DNA of 64,000 bases from Xenorhabdus griffiniae (lineage in GTDB: Bacteria > Pseudomonadota > Gammaproteobacteria > Enterobacterales > Enterobacteriaceae), in assembly GCF_037265215.1 (NCBI RefSeq), contig NZ_CP147737.1, forward strand, positions 1,830,001 through 1,894,000, written 5' to 3'. The notes under the pieces are model-generated. The model did not search any database. It was not told the DNA's origin and saw only the letters and a program-made list of their open reading frames with translations. Of this stretch, positions 9,375-18,851 are shown in pieces. The stretch's first letter is position 1, and each line of letters opens with the position of its first letter. Both the position numbers and the translations under genes were made by a program.

Positions 9375-11105
9375 TCAATCTAGCCAGCGGAGAAACCAAG
9401 GAAGCCGAGGTCGTTCTTGAATATTAGCTTGTGTAATGCGTTCACGTATTATAGCTAACAAGTGTTCTTTTTGTGGATCATAATACGGAATACCCGTCAA
9501 CAATGATATCGTTTCAGAAACATGCTCGACTGCCCAAATATGAAATTGCTCATTCTTTACCGCATCAATAACATCTTGATTTAAGCACAAATGTTGAACA
9601 TTTGCGGTTGGAATAATGACACCCTGATGACCGGTTAGCCCTCGGTAGTGACATATACGGAAGAAACCCTCAATTTTTTCATTGACGCCACCAATAGGTT
9701 GGACATAACCAAATTGATCGACAGCACCAGTAACGGCAATTTGTTGATCGATAGGTTGTTGTGACAACGCGCTGATGAGAGCACATAATTCGGCGAGTGA
9801 AGCACTGTCTCCGTCTACTTCACCATAGGATTGTTCAAATACAATCGAAGCGGAGAACGGTTGTGGTTGCTCTAATTTCAATTCAGAAATTAAATAAGCC
9901 TGCATGATCATCATACCCTTTGCATGAATATTGCCGCCTAATTCAACCTTGCGTTCTACATCGGTAAATTCTCCATCCCCTAAATGGGCAACACAACTGA
10001 TACGGGAAGGTTCACCTATTGGATCAGGATGGCCAGGATACTCGAGTACGGATAACCCATTGATTTGGCCGATAACTGAACCTTGCGTGTGAATCAAGAT
10101 CTGGCCTTTTAGCATTTCATCTATGCTGCGTTCAGCCAAATAACTATGACGCCAGATGCGATTATCTTCCGCTTGTTGCAGAGAATGTTTGGAGATCTGC
10201 TTTTCCTGCTGATAATTGGCTGCGGCTGCCAATTTTTGCTGTATCCATTGAAGATCCAGAGGTAACCGGAATTGATCTTCTGTGTAACGGGTAGCAAGTT
10301 TAATCAACTCAGGCCAGGCATCGCTACTTAATGGCGGCAAGTTTTGTTGCTGAATGATGCCATTAACGTACTGGCACCATCTTGTCAGGTCATCTTCTGC
10401 ATGGAAGGGCATATCCAGTTCAAATTCGCCATACAATGCGCTGCTTGCGAGTTCAGGTTCAATGGCCTGTAACTCTTCAAGACTGAGCCTGTCACCAACT
10501 AAAATCAGACGCAGATCCAATTCCATGGACGGTATCGGCAATGGCAGGGAACGATTTTCATCATGTGACAGCCAGTCAAAACGGCGCTGAATAATCATCT
10601 GCTTGAGACGAACCCACATCAATGGCTGAGAAAGCAGGGTGCGCAGAGGCAAAATCAAAATACCACCATTGACTTGATGGATAAGGCCTGGTTGCAGTTG
10701 AAGTATTCCTTGGTGTGTATAGACATTGCCAAATAATTGCTCTGGTTCAATCCATTCGCGGTAAGCCACGCGTTCAGTTGGTGCAAAAATCCCTTCCCCG
10801 GAAGCGTGCCAAGTGATGGTTTGATGCTCTATCTGGTAATAACCACCGATATTGGCACGGCTTTCCGGCAGCAAAGAAGAAACAGTATTGGATAAAAGAG
10901 ACAGATAAACATCACTCTCTTCTGCTTTCAGCAGCATAAAAGGTTGACGCAGGGAGGCTTGACAGAAAAGGGATAACCCACTATGCAACCTGGGTTGAAC
11001 CACATCCACTGTGATGGGGATCAATTCAGCGATAGAATTAAAGAGTGCCTGATAAGGCGCATTGTTTGGCTGTAATGCCTGCCAGTCTAGTTTTATATTC
11101 GTCAA
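9375..11105 (-). CDS. ycbZ: Lon-like ATP-independent or degenerate AAA protease YcbZ
   Basis: 576-residue homologue of E. coli YcbZ (586 aa), an S16-family protease related to Lon. The C-terminal proteolytic domain carries the Ser/Lys dyad context: DGDSASLAEL near residue 432 and GGVNEKIEGFF near 475. The N-terminal half corresponds to a diverged AAA region without an obvious canonical Walker A in the residues I can read. Location between fabA and matP is conserved. Physiological substrates are not known to me. Confidence 0.92.
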   Translation of the reverse strand: MTNIKLDWQALQPNNAPYQALFNSIAELIPITVDVVQPRLHSGLSLFCQASLRQPFMLLKAEESDVYLSLLSNTVSSLLPESRANIGGYYQIEHQTITWHASGEGIFAPTERVAYREWIEPEQLFGNVYTHQGILQLQPGLIHQVNGGILILPLRTLLSQPLMWVRLKQMIIQRRFDWLSHDENRSLPLPIPSMELDLRLILVGDRLSLEELQAIEPELASSALYGEFELDMPFHAEDDLTRWCQYVNGIIQQQNLPPLSSDAWPELIKLATRYTEDQFRLPLDLQWIQQKLAAAANYQQEKQISKHSLQQAEDNRIWRHSYLAERSIDEMLKGQILIHTQGSVIGQINGLSVLEYPGHPDPIGEPSRISCVAHLGDGEFTDVERKVELGGNIHAKGMMIMQAYLISELKLEQPQPFSASIVFEQSYGEVDGDSASLAELCALISALSQQPIDQQIAVTGAVDQFGYVQPIGGVNEKIEGFFRICHYRGLTGHQGVIIPTANVQHLCLNQDVIDAVKNEQFHIWAVEHVSETISLLTGIPYYDPQKEHLLAIIRERITQANIQERPRLPWFLRWLD

Positions 11106-11250
11106 AGTGATAGCTACATCATATAGTGAAAAGGGAAACGTTTATTATACAAGATTAGACAATGAACCAACATGCCAGAATTTTGTAATAAACGACATTT
11201 GAGCCAGTGCTTTCATTGCTTGTAAACTATGTCAATATTCTCTGTTGTTA

Positions 11251-11355
11251 TATACACATTAAACTTCAAGTTGCAATTTACAACACGCTATGAAACCCGA
11301 TTTTTTCCCGCTTCGCGGGAAGAAATCACACGCATCTTGAAGTTAGATTGGTATA
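11251..11355. repeat. palindromic intergenic element, copy 1
   Basis: About 105 bp from TATACACATTAAACTTCAAG to AGTTAGATTGGTATA, with a central CCCGC-TTC-GCGGG hairpin and terminal inverted halves (AACTTCAAG / CTTGAAGTT). Lies in the ycbZ-matP intergenic region, 60 bp before matP. One of eight copies in the window; no open reading frame of its own is credible. Confidence 0.85.
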
Positions 11356-11415
11356 GGCAATTTAAAGAAATAGTTGCTATGCTTGATCTAAGTTACGCTG
11401 TCACTGAGAGATGAA

Positions 11416-11865
11416 ATGAAATATCAACAATTGGAAAATCTGGAATGTGGCTGGAAATGGGCTTATTTAGCAAAAAAACACCGTGAAGGTGAGCCGATTA
11501 CTAAATACATTGAAAAAAGTGCTGCGCAAGATGCGATCAATGAATTGATGAATTTAGAACGTGAGCCAGTCAAGGTACTGAAATGGATTGCTCTGCATAT
11601 GAATCCGGATTTGTCCAACCGAATGAAACAAACGATTCGGGCACGGCGTAAACGTCATTTTAATGCTGAACACCAACACTCGCGTAAGAAATCTATTGAT
11701 CTGGATTTTCGTGTTTGGCAGCGGCTTTCAGCACTATCCCGACGTCGTGGCAATACCCTGTCAGAAACAATCATACAGCTATTGGAAGATGCTGAATATC
11801 GGGAAAAGTATACTCACCAAATGTCGAGTTTAAAGCAAGATCTGGAAGCAATATTAGGGAAATAA
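11416..11865 (+). CDS. matP: macrodomain Ter protein MatP
   Basis: Binds matS sites in the terminus region and organises the Ter macrodomain, linking it to the division machinery through ZapB. 149 aa, nearly collinear with E. coli MatP: N-terminal helical bundle ([18 protein letters not shown]), central basic segment [20 protein letters not shown] and a ribbon-helix-helix ([17 protein letters not shown]) with a C-terminal coiled coil. Confidence 0.96.
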   Translation: MKYQQLENLECGWKWAYLAKKHREGEPITKYIEKSAAQDAINELMNLEREPVKVLKWIALHMNPDLSNRMKQTIRARRKRHFNAEHQHSRKKSIDLDFRVWQRLSALSRRRGNTLSETIIQLLEDAEYREKYTHQMSSLKQDLEAILGK

Positions 11866-11875
11866 GTCTACCGAT

Positions 11876-11904
11876 AAAAAACCCCATTAAAAATGGGGTT
11901 TTTT
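11876..11904. terminator. bidirectional terminator between matP and ompA
   Basis: AAAAACCCCAT and ATGGGGTTTTT form an 11 bp stem around a short A/T loop, with A-tract and T-tract on either side, between the convergent matP and ompA genes. Confidence 0.92.
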
Positions 11905-11925
11905 AATAACTTGATTAGAATAGCA

Positions 11926-13044
11926 TTATTGAGCCGCTTTTGGCTGAGTCACAACTTCAGTAGTGCCCTGAATGTTGATGACTACGCGACGATCTGGAGC
12001 CAGGCAGTCGATAAGTTTAGAACGAACTTTAATTTTGTCACAGGTAGAGCCAGTGACAGGGTTTTCTTTACCGCGGCCTTCTGCCTGGATACTATCTGCC
12101 GGGATACCTTTAGCAACCAGATAATTTACCACAGACTGAGCACGTTTCTGAGACAGTGGCAGGTTGTAATTTTGGCTGCCGATACGGTCAGTGTGACCGA
12201 CTACCAGAACCTTGCCCTGGGTTGGATCGATTTTAGCCAGGTGGTTATAAAGGTTGTCCAGTTCGTGCTGACCTTCTGCTTTCAGTGTTGATTTGTTGAA
12301 ATTGAACAGAACATCAGAGCGCAGGGTAAAGCTCTTGCTTTCAACGACAGGCGCTGGTGCTGGCACAACTGGAGGTGCGGCTGGGGTAACGACTGGCGCA
12401 GCTTCATCTTGTCCGAAACGGTAGGAAACACCCACACTCAGCAGGCCGTTATCTGGGCGGGCACCAACGGTAGTAGCATCACCGATGTTGTTAACCCACT
12501 GATAGTCCAGACGGGTTGCCAGATTTTTGGTCAATGCGTATTCGACACCAATCGCGGCCAGAGGAGAAACACCTTTGTCATCGTTTTTCAGTCTACGTTG
12601 ATCTTTTGGACCGGTTCCAGCTAATGCATTGGAATTGTAGGTCGCTGAGGAATCTGCACGCCATAACATACCACCAAGGCGGGTATAAATATCCAGATTG
12701 TCCAGCACTGGGTAGCTCAGTTTAGTCGTCAGTTGAATGCCCTGGGCACGGAAAGCACCATTATCAGTGCTACCTTTATAAGCGATGCGCCCTAACCAAT
12801 CGTAACCTAATTCAAAGCCCAAGTATGGGGTTGCTTGATAGCCGACATAAGCACCCGCACCTAACTGGTTTTTATGGGGAGAACCATTGCCAATTCGGTT
12901 ATCATAACCATTACCGTAGAAATTTACGTCATGGTATTGAGACCAACCCAGCTTAGCGCCGGTATACCAAGTGTTGTCCTTTGGAGCTGCTTGAGCAACA
13001 GTTGCGAAAGCTGCTACTGCCACTGCGATAGCTGTCTTTTTCAT
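11926..13044 (-). CDS. ompA: outer-membrane protein OmpA
   Basis: Major outer-membrane porin and peptidoglycan tether. Signal peptide [19 protein letters not shown] is cleaved before APKDNTWY; the eight-strand barrel fills roughly residues 20-190; a Pro/Ala/Val linker ([12 protein letters not shown]) leads to the OmpA C-terminal peptidoglycan-binding domain with [18 protein letters not shown]. 372 aa. The ATG at 13044 follows GAGGCGTAAA; the longer frame starting at 13074 lies in the leader and lacks a signal. Confidence 0.97.
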   Translation of the reverse strand: MKKTAIAVAVAAFATVAQAAPKDNTWYTGAKLGWSQYHDVNFYGNGYDNRIGNGSPHKNQLGAGAYVGYQATPYLGFELGYDWLGRIAYKGSTDNGAFRAQGIQLTTKLSYPVLDNLDIYTRLGGMLWRADSSATYNSNALAGTGPKDQRRLKNDDKGVSPLAAIGVEYALTKNLATRLDYQWVNNIGDATTVGARPDNGLLSVGVSYRFGQDEAAPVVTPAAPPVVPAPAPVVESKSFTLRSDVLFNFNKSTLKAEGQHELDNLYNHLAKIDPTQGKVLVVGHTDRIGSQNYNLPLSQKRAQSVVNYLVAKGIPADSIQAEGRGKENPVTGSTCDKIKVRSKLIDCLAPDRRVVINIQGTTEVVTQPKAAQ

Positions 13045-13400
13045 TTTACGCCTCGTTATCATCCAAATAGGCAATTGGCTTTAAAAGCCTTATTGTTAGC
13101 CACTGGTTAAAATGTTCTGTTAGGTTACCATGCTTTAATCAGAAGATGTGTTCTGAAATATAAGAGCGGTAAGCACAATGCCCTAAACTGTGTAAAGTCT
13201 ACAACGAAGTTAAAAAGTTACAAGTACACTGTGACTCATGACACAAAAAATTTAATTAACGACTGACAAAACATAAGTTTTTTTGACGAATATTTACAAT
13301 GCTTACCGTATTAATATATTGATTTTCATTACAAACAATAATCATTGTCAATGAGTAGCTTATTTTTCGTAAAAAATATTGAGATTAATCCTAATTTAAG
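13045..13400 (-). promoter_or_regulatory. ompA promoter and long 5' leader
   Basis: No gene in this 356 bp. On the minus strand a promoter with -35 TTGTAA (13223-13218) and -10 TAGACT (13201-13196) spaced by 16 bp matches the arrangement and wording of the E. coli ompA promoter. It implies a leader of about 145 nt; a GGCTTT-AAAGCC hairpin at 13077-13089 lies in it, as expected for the stabilising ompA leader. The remainder, nearer sulA, is AT-rich with no visible signal. Confidence 0.65.
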
Positions 13401-13973
13401 TCAATGATAATAGTATGAGTAAATTTGTAGCTTATTCGCTTGTGCCATAAACGGATGTGATAATTTTTGTGGTCGCATAATAAAACCGAGAGTAATACCC
13501 CTTTGTGCGGCTATTTGTAGCGTATTTAATTGATATTCTGATAATTCCGGTAACCAACCTAATACAATACTATAATTGCCGCTTGCCAACGCTTTTTCCA
13601 TGGCACTAATTGAAGCAACAGGACGGATTTGGTTTAGCTGGACAACTTTATTTAAGGGAAGTCCGGTATCTATTAACCATTGGCGGCTTAACTTCTTATT
13701 AGGATTTAGCCAAAGTAACCAACGATTTTCCTTTCCTGACTGGTGCAATAAAGGAAGAAGAATGTGATTAATGACTGGCTGGTGTTCATTGTAAACCAGT
13801 TCACTGACTATGCCCTTTATCGTGTGTGAGGTGTATTGATGTGGTTGTGCAAAAGACACGCTTTTCATGGTCATCCCAACCATTTTTTTGTCTGTTTTAT
13901 GTTCGTTCACTGTTGTGCTGGCTGCTGCTGTTTTTTTCTCAGTGAGAGATCTCCATGCTGATCGGGTGTTCAT
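13401..13973 (-). CDS. sulA: SOS cell division inhibitor SulA
   Basis: Inhibits FtsZ polymerisation during SOS. The 190-residue protein is longer at the N-terminus than E. coli SulA (169) but the core is recognisable: SEVVYNEHQP-like ISELVYNEHQP, WLLWLNPNKKLSRQW, GNYSIVLGWLPEL and GFIMRP near the C-terminus. The start is the ATG at 13973, 6 nt after GAGGAA; a GTG at 13988 would put that ribosome binding site inside the gene. A LexA box lies just upstream. Confidence 0.9.
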   Translation of the reverse strand: MNTRSAWRSLTEKKTAAASTTVNEHKTDKKMVGMTMKSVSFAQPHQYTSHTIKGIVSELVYNEHQPVINHILLPLLHQSGKENRWLLWLNPNKKLSRQWLIDTGLPLNKVVQLNQIRPVASISAMEKALASGNYSIVLGWLPELSEYQLNTLQIAAQRGITLGFIMRPQKLSHPFMAQANKLQIYSYYYH

Positions 13974-13994
13974 AATGTTCCTCGCCACAATAAA

Positions 13995-14010
13995 CTGTAT
14001 ATTTATACAG
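13995..14010. promoter_or_regulatory. LexA (SOS) box
   Basis: CTGTATATTTATACAG is a CTG-N10-CAG palindrome with the AT-rich core of the enterobacterial LexA consensus, 21 bp upstream of the sulA start. The only close LexA match I noticed in the window. Confidence 0.93.
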
Positions 14011-14213
14011 TATAACGCTATTTGATTAAAAGCAAGCCTCTTTTTTTCAAAGCGCTTCGCAAAAATTTACAGAAATTAGGATTTTTCGGGCTTAACGATT
14101 GGCAGTTGAAAATAGATTGCGTATGGTTTTAATTAATTGTTCTGGTTATCTATTTTATTAATAGAAGGCATGATTAAACATTACTTTGGAATGTGATTCA
14201 TGGAGTGATAAAA

Positions 14214-14837
14214 ATGTTTTTATCTGGAGCTCGTTTTGTTCAATTGCAACATGGTGTATCTTCACTGGGAAAACTTAAGAAGAAATCTCAATTTGGCGGT
14301 ATTGGGTTATTAATTGATGATGTTTTATTTGCCATCAGTTCTGATGGAGAGCTTTATTTACGAGGAAATAGTCACGCTGAGATATTATTTAAAGCCAAGG
14401 GAATGGAAAAATTTATTTATTCAAAAAGAGGAATACCTGTAACATTGCGGTATTACCGTGTTAATGAATCAATTTGGCAGGATCAAACAAAATTATTTGA
14501 ATATGTAAATTTAGCCTACCAATACACAATGAAAGAAATGATTAATAGACAAAAAATACCGCTTAGACTTAAAGATCTCCCTAATTTAGGGATCGTTTTA
14601 GAGAGGCAGTTATGGAAAGTAGGTATTTCTAAAGTCGAAGAATTAAGAATATTAGGGGCAAAAGCGACTTACCTTAAACTCCAGCAGAACCGAAAAAAAA
14701 CAAATATCAGTTTGTTGCTTGCATTAGCAGGTGCAATAGAAGGCTGCCATGTTGCGGTATTACCAGAAAAATTACGTGATGAATTAATTAGCTGGCACAG
14801 CGAGCTGCTTCACTATAATTCAGATAATCATCCATAA
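14214..14837 (+). CDS. sxy: Sxy/TfoX-family competence regulator
   Basis: Co-activator that works with CRP at CRP-S promoters of competence genes in gamma-proteobacteria. The TfoX N-terminal domain is visible (FGGIGLLIDDVLFAISSDGELYLR, residues about 24-47) and so is the C-terminal helix-hairpin region (LKDLPNLGIVLERQLWKVGISKVEELRILGA). Divergent from sulA as in E. coli. The ATG at 14214 is preceded by GGAG at 8 nt; alternative start at 14193 lacks one. 207 aa. Confidence 0.9.
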   Translation: MFLSGARFVQLQHGVSSLGKLKKKSQFGGIGLLIDDVLFAISSDGELYLRGNSHAEILFKAKGMEKFIYSKRGIPVTLRYYRVNESIWQDQTKLFEYVNLAYQYTMKEMINRQKIPLRLKDLPNLGIVLERQLWKVGISKVEELRILGAKATYLKLQQNRKKTNISLLLALAGAIEGCHVAVLPEKLRDELISWHSELLHYNSDNHP

Positions 14838-14846
14838 TGAGTGGAT

Positions 14847-14862
14847 AGGGGCGTTAGCCCCT
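14847..14862. terminator. hairpin at the end of sxy
   Basis: AGGGGC-GTTA-GCCCCT stem-loop directly after sxy and abutting the palindromic element. No T tract follows on either strand, so termination is plausible but not shown. Confidence 0.4.
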
Positions 14863-14958
14863 CAAACTTCAAGTTGCAATTTACAACACGCTATGAAGCC
14901 CGATATCTCCCCGCTTCGCGGGGAGCTATCACACGCATTTTGAAGTGAGATTGGTATA
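14863..14958. repeat. palindromic intergenic element, copy 2
   Basis: Same element as at 11251 (AAACTTCAAGTTGCAATTTA ... TTGGTATA) with central CCCCGC-TTC-GCGGGG. It marks the boundary between the conserved sxy gene and the accessory operon. Confidence 0.85.
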
Positions 14959-14968
14959 TATCTTGGTT

Positions 14969-15496
14969 TCATGCGACGGCTGAAGATTTTGGGGTAATTT
15001 CCTTTTCCAGAATAGATTGAATCGTATGGCTTAATATAGCCGGATCATATACAAAATCATTCAGGGAAATATGATGAACTTGAGCAATAGCAGACAAACC
15101 TTTTAATAGATGGCTGGCCGAATTATCAAAGGGTTTTTCGGTGACTAAGATGATTGGACGTCTTAAGGCGGAAGCCCAACCCAATTCAATATGGGTACCA
15201 TCTGTTCTCATTAACTGTTTCTGTTGGGGGCAAACGGGTAAAATGGCAACAAAAATGTCACATTGTTCCATCCATTGGCGGTCCCGCTGGGAAACTTCCT
15301 CTGGCGTAAATAAGTGTGTTGTTCCGCCAAATTGTTCTGTACGATGGGCTGAAAAAACGTCTGCACCAAGTGACTCCAGATGGTGAATAGCAGATTTAAT
15401 GTGAACTTGTAAGTTATTGTCTAGTACCCTGAATTTCAATGCGTGTTGGATAGGGCCACCAACAAATACTTTAATATCAGAAAATATTATGGACAT
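14969..15496 (-). CDS. nucleoside 2-deoxyribosyltransferase-superfamily (YtoQ-like) protein
   Basis: 175 aa. The N-terminal strand IKVFVGGPI and the later motif RTDGTHIELGWASALRRPIILVTE resemble the nucleoside 2-deoxyribosyltransferase-like fold, in which a Gly-Pro loop and an acidic residue before an ELG segment line the active site. It is the last gene of the accessory operon, 139 bp after the glycosyltransferase-like gene. Family members cleave or transfer N-glycosidic bonds; here a role in tailoring or in nucleotide housekeeping is inference. No close relative recognised. Confidence 0.6.
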   Translation of the reverse strand: MSIIFSDIKVFVGGPIQHALKFRVLDNNLQVHIKSAIHHLESLGADVFSAHRTEQFGGTTHLFTPEEVSQRDRQWMEQCDIFVAILPVCPQQKQLMRTDGTHIELGWASALRRPIILVTEKPFDNSASHLLKGLSAIAQVHHISLNDFVYDPAILSHTIQSILEKEITPKSSAVA

Positions 15497-15635
15497 AGGT
15501 ACGCCTCTTATGGAAATAAGCTTTAATATAGTATGAATAAATGATAATAATTTATTTCTTTATGCAAACATAAAAATTATTATTGGGATAAATGATGTTT
15601 TCATTATTGTGTTATACCTAAAGCATGGTTCTCTA

Positions 15636-16796
15636 TTACAATTTTTGATTGGATATTCTATTTTCAATGTAATCAGCGATGATATCATCTGAGTTGTTTG
15701 GAGAAATAGTATGACAAGAAATAGTGTTGTTTTCTTCTTTTTTAAGAAATTGACTTATCTTATTGATGGCACGTTTTCTTTCTATAGGATTATTAATAAA
15801 TAATTCATTGCATTTTTTAATTAATGCTAACCCCTCTTTCTCTGGCAGATATGGGGGTATATCAGGATAACCATATTCCGGTTGCCATAAGAAACCGTAT
15901 TCATGACTATAATAATTTTGGAGATATACATCTAATTGTAATTGTTGACTATAGTTTTGCGGTGGTAAGAAAAAAACGTCTTTATGAAGAGTGACACATT
16001 CATAAAATGTTGTCAGGCCCGGATTGGCTAATACCTTACGGGCACGGTGTAATTTTTGCAGAAAATCATGCCTTGAGAAACAGCCAATATGAATATGAGG
16101 ATGTGTTTTGGCAAATATTTCTGCCAGATTTACGATAGTTTTGCCTCCACCTGCAATAGTAATGTTGTTTTCATTTTGTAGTTGGGGAATAGACAACAAC
16201 TCGTTGAGGAAATGATAATAAAAATCGGTTGTATCGGCGTAGACTGTATCAATGCCACCAAGAGTAATTAATATACCTTCTGGAGGATGGTCATCCATCA
16301 TGCATCGTTGCAGAGAATTGTGAAGAATAGGGGGGATAACTTGATAATTACCAAGCTTATCATGGAATCTTTCAATATTGCGTTCTATTCCATGAAAGTC
16401 TTGAATAAATGTCTTTTCAGTTTTGTGCAGATCAACATGAAGATTATTCCACATCCAAAATAGCGTATCAATATAGATAATTGGTGTATTAAACGTTGAA
16501 ACGAAATCAATCGAGTTAAGGTTAGTATTAATGATATACAAACTGGCACCAGAAATAAGCTCAGAATAGCGTGAAAGTTCTGTCGCCGAAGTGGTATCAC
16601 ATTCATAAATTTCATCAAATAAGCCGGATTTTTGACCTAATTGAGAAGAAGTCAGTGTACCTAATAAAATAAATTTAGTATCCGGTGTTAATTTATTTCG
16701 GCGCTTTAATTTCTCCACCACATTTAACGTGGTGGATATTGGGCCAAAACAGAATGGCTCTGCGTCAAAAATAATATATGGAATATTTTTTAACAT
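15636..16796 (-). CDS. GT-B-like glycosyltransferase family protein
   Basis: 386 aa, no signal peptide. The N-terminus (IIFDAEPFCFGPISTTLNVVEKL) looks like a Rossmann sugar-acceptor domain, and the C-terminal half has GILITLGG, ITIAGGGKT and a NPGLTTFYECVTL segment reminiscent of the donor-binding G-T-F/Y-E loop of MurG-like (GT28) enzymes. Probably soluble. Ninth gene of the accessory operon; the 107 bp gap before it contains a palindromic element. Base composition is more AT-rich than the core genes. Donor and acceptor unknown. Confidence 0.5.
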   Translation of the reverse strand: MLKNIPYIIFDAEPFCFGPISTTLNVVEKLKRRNKLTPDTKFILLGTLTSSQLGQKSGLFDEIYECDTTSATELSRYSELISGASLYIINTNLNSIDFVSTFNTPIIYIDTLFWMWNNLHVDLHKTEKTFIQDFHGIERNIERFHDKLGNYQVIPPILHNSLQRCMMDDHPPEGILITLGGIDTVYADTTDFYYHFLNELLSIPQLQNENNITIAGGGKTIVNLAEIFAKTHPHIHIGCFSRHDFLQKLHRARKVLANPGLTTFYECVTLHKDVFFLPPQNYSQQLQLDVYLQNYYSHEYGFLWQPEYGYPDIPPYLPEKEGLALIKKCNELFINNPIERKRAINKISQFLKKEENNTISCHTISPNNSDDIIADYIENRISNQKL

Positions 16797-16816
16797 ATTG
16801 CTCTCTCATAAAGGAA

Positions 16817-16916
16817 TATATGCATTAAACTTCAAGTCGTAATTTACAACATGAAACCTGATTTCTCCCCGCTTCGCGGGGAGAAATCACACGCATCTTG
16901 AAGTTAGATTGGTATA
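16817..16916. repeat. palindromic intergenic element, copy 3
   Basis: Copy inside the accessory operon with intact CCCCGC-TTC-GCGGGG centre. Its right end overlaps the 3' end of the neighbouring minus-strand gene: the element's terminal TATACCAATCTAA supplies the final codons and the stop. Confidence 0.85.
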
Positions 16917-17989
16917 TTTACATTTTCTATATCAAATTGTTTAGTATAAGGACAATATAAAAACGTACTGCCATGGAGGTTATTAAGATGCAATCGTCCA
17001 GAAAGATTGAGATCATCTGTCATTAAATGAGCTAAGAAAATATTGTGCAAATTTTGATGGGAAATAATAATCCGCATAGAAGACATTGAAAGCTCATCGC
17101 CAATTTGCATCATAAAACGATGGATCCTATCAGCCGCGTTTGTTACCTGTTCTGAATCTTTGAAAGGGGAATCAAGGGGAGTATGCAGTAACCGATAAGC
17201 ATAATCTTCACCATAGCGATGCGGAATATCTGCCAGTTTCATGCCAATAAGCTCTTCTGGAAAGAATTCACAAAGTGCATCAGTTACTTGTATTGAACAA
17301 GACTGATATGCCGAGCTGAGTGCTTTGGCAGTTTCAAGTGCCCGGCGTTGAGATGAGGTATAAATATTTTGCCACGGAAGTTTCCCTAATATTCGTCTAC
17401 CAATTTCTCCAGCTTGTTTGATTGAAGAGGCATCAAGGGCAATCACATCATCTTCAGGGCAGTAATCTAACTGGTCAAGCGGGATAATTTTCCCATGTCT
17501 GATCCATAGTATCTTTAAGGGGGGGATGGGGCCATTGTAGTGTATGCGTCCATCTACTTGGTGGCTTGAAAGCTCATGAGATTGCCAAAAGAAGTTGGCA
17601 TTTTTTCCCACATCTGTCTCCAAATGAACATATGTGGCACCGTGGCGACGTCCCCATTGCAACATAGCATGCCATAATCCATAACCCAGCTTCTGACGCT
17701 GGTATTCATCCCTGATATAAAATTCAGCAATATTCAGGGTTACTTTTTCTTCCCGTTCAAGATACACATTCGCTAATCCCGCTAATTGTCCGGCAGTTAG
17801 CAACAAAAACAGTCCCCTGTCACCTTGCAGGATGCGTTGTTCAAGGATAGTATGATTTTCCCGTGCAATAGCCTCTTCTGACTGATCGCCAAAGACTTCT
17901 GGCCAATGACGTTGAAAATATTCTCCATAAAGATGAAGAAATGAGTTCCACAAGGGAGATTGAGGGGTAACTTGTTTGAGTTCTAACAT
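16904..17989 (-). CDS. GNAT acetyltransferase / histidine phosphatase fusion
   Basis: 361 aa, two domains. Residues 1-155 look like a GNAT N-acetyltransferase (NIAEFYIRDEYQRQKLGYGLWHAM with the acetyl-CoA loop, then HLETDVGKNANFFW). Residues about 160-355 are a histidine phosphatase of the phosphoglycerate-mutase superfamily: RHGK motif in KILWIRHGKI, YTSSQRRALETAKAL with its conserved Arg, an acidic FFPEEL and the second His in IISHQN. Start chosen at ATG 17989, 8 nt after GGAG, one base after the upstream stop. The last residues IPI-stop come from a palindromic element. Pairs logically with the kinase encoded two genes upstream. Confidence 0.75.
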   Translation of the reverse strand: MLELKQVTPQSPLWNSFLHLYGEYFQRHWPEVFGDQSEEAIARENHTILEQRILQGDRGLFLLLTAGQLAGLANVYLEREEKVTLNIAEFYIRDEYQRQKLGYGLWHAMLQWGRRHGATYVHLETDVGKNANFFWQSHELSSHQVDGRIHYNGPIPPLKILWIRHGKIIPLDQLDYCPEDDVIALDASSIKQAGEIGRRILGKLPWQNIYTSSQRRALETAKALSSAYQSCSIQVTDALCEFFPEELIGMKLADIPHRYGEDYAYRLLHTPLDSPFKDSEQVTNAADRIHRFMMQIGDELSMSSMRIIISHQNLHNIFLAHLMTDDLNLSGRLHLNNLHGSTFLYCPYTKQFDIENVNIPI

Positions 17990-17990
17990 T

Positions 17991-18851
17991 TTATTGACTC
18001 CATTCAACTCTTGGTGAATTAAACATCAACATAACTTTCTCACACCATTGATGATAATTTAAGCTGGAATGCGCTTTTTTTTGTCGAGGTTTGGCAAGTA
18101 ACGGCTGAACTAGTCCCTGATGTTTAAGTAATGTTTGCAGGGAGGGAGAACACTTCTCCCAATTTAATGCAGTACGATAGGGACTTGATTGGTAAGACGC
18201 ATACAGTGAGACATTGTGAATGTCATCTTCAATAAAGTGAGATTGCAGATATTCTCTCAATGCCGCGAATTTTTTCTCGGCAGTGATATAAAAAGTAGTA
18301 AAAATATCTCTGACAGAAGAGGATATGTACTTTCTGTTTGTTAAGCGAAGGCGTAATGCTCCACCGGTATGGATAAGTTTATTGCCGTTGAAAGAATAAT
18401 AAGCGGCATGAACATGCAGGAGTTCCTGTAAACAATCTTTCCTTCCATAACCCTGAGAAAGATCCAGAAATACATGAATATTGGGGCTGCTTTGAATTTC
18501 TCGCAAAAATTCTATACATCCTGGATCGATATATCCCAAAGGATGGGCAAGAAGTATGGCACAGGGTTGTGGCAGAGAGCTTAACATTGCCATCATAGCC
18601 TGGATATCTGCTTGCAAAATCATGCTGGCTTGCTCTGGTGGTAAAACAGGGTAGAAGAGTGGTTGCCAATTGGCAGCGTAAACAGAGTCAACCATGCTTT
18701 GACATATCCACTCTGGCATCAGGCAATAGCCCTGATTCGCCACGGCTTGTAGATCTGCGCGAAAAAAGCCTCGTACTGAACAGCCATAGTTCACTATAGT
18801 GTCCAAGGAAGAGCCCCCTTGCAAAGAAAGCAGATTGCGATGAGATATCAT
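17991..18851 (-). CDS. reduced DegT/DnrJ-like PLP-fold protein
   Basis: 286 aa. Contains SFNGNKLIHTGGALRLRL, which aligns by eye with SFQANKLISSGEGGLL of the DegT-type aminotransferase encoded further upstream, including the PLP lysine, and DLSQGYG in place of the usual D-A-Q segment. It is about 90 residues shorter than a normal DegT enzyme and lacks the typical N-terminal substrate lid and C-terminal domain length. It could be a diverged aminotransferase or a non-catalytic partner. Start overlaps the kinase-fusion stop (ATGA). Confidence 0.55.
   Translation of the reverse strand: MISHRNLLSLQGGSSLDTIVNYGCSVRGFFRADLQAVANQGYCLMPEWICQSMVDSVYAANWQPLFYPVLPPEQASMILQADIQAMMAMLSSLPQPCAILLAHPLGYIDPGCIEFLREIQSSPNIHVFLDLSQGYGRKDCLQELLHVHAAYYSFNGNKLIHTGGALRLRLTNRKYISSSVRDIFTTFYITAEKKFAALREYLQSHFIEDDIHNVSLYASYQSSPYRTALNWEKCSPSLQTLLKHQGLVQPLLAKPRQKKAHSSLNYHQWCEKVMLMFNSPRVEWSQ

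Noticed and set aside
11229..11414. 61-codon frame before matP
   Set aside because: It is mostly translation of the palindromic repeat element and has no ribosome binding site.
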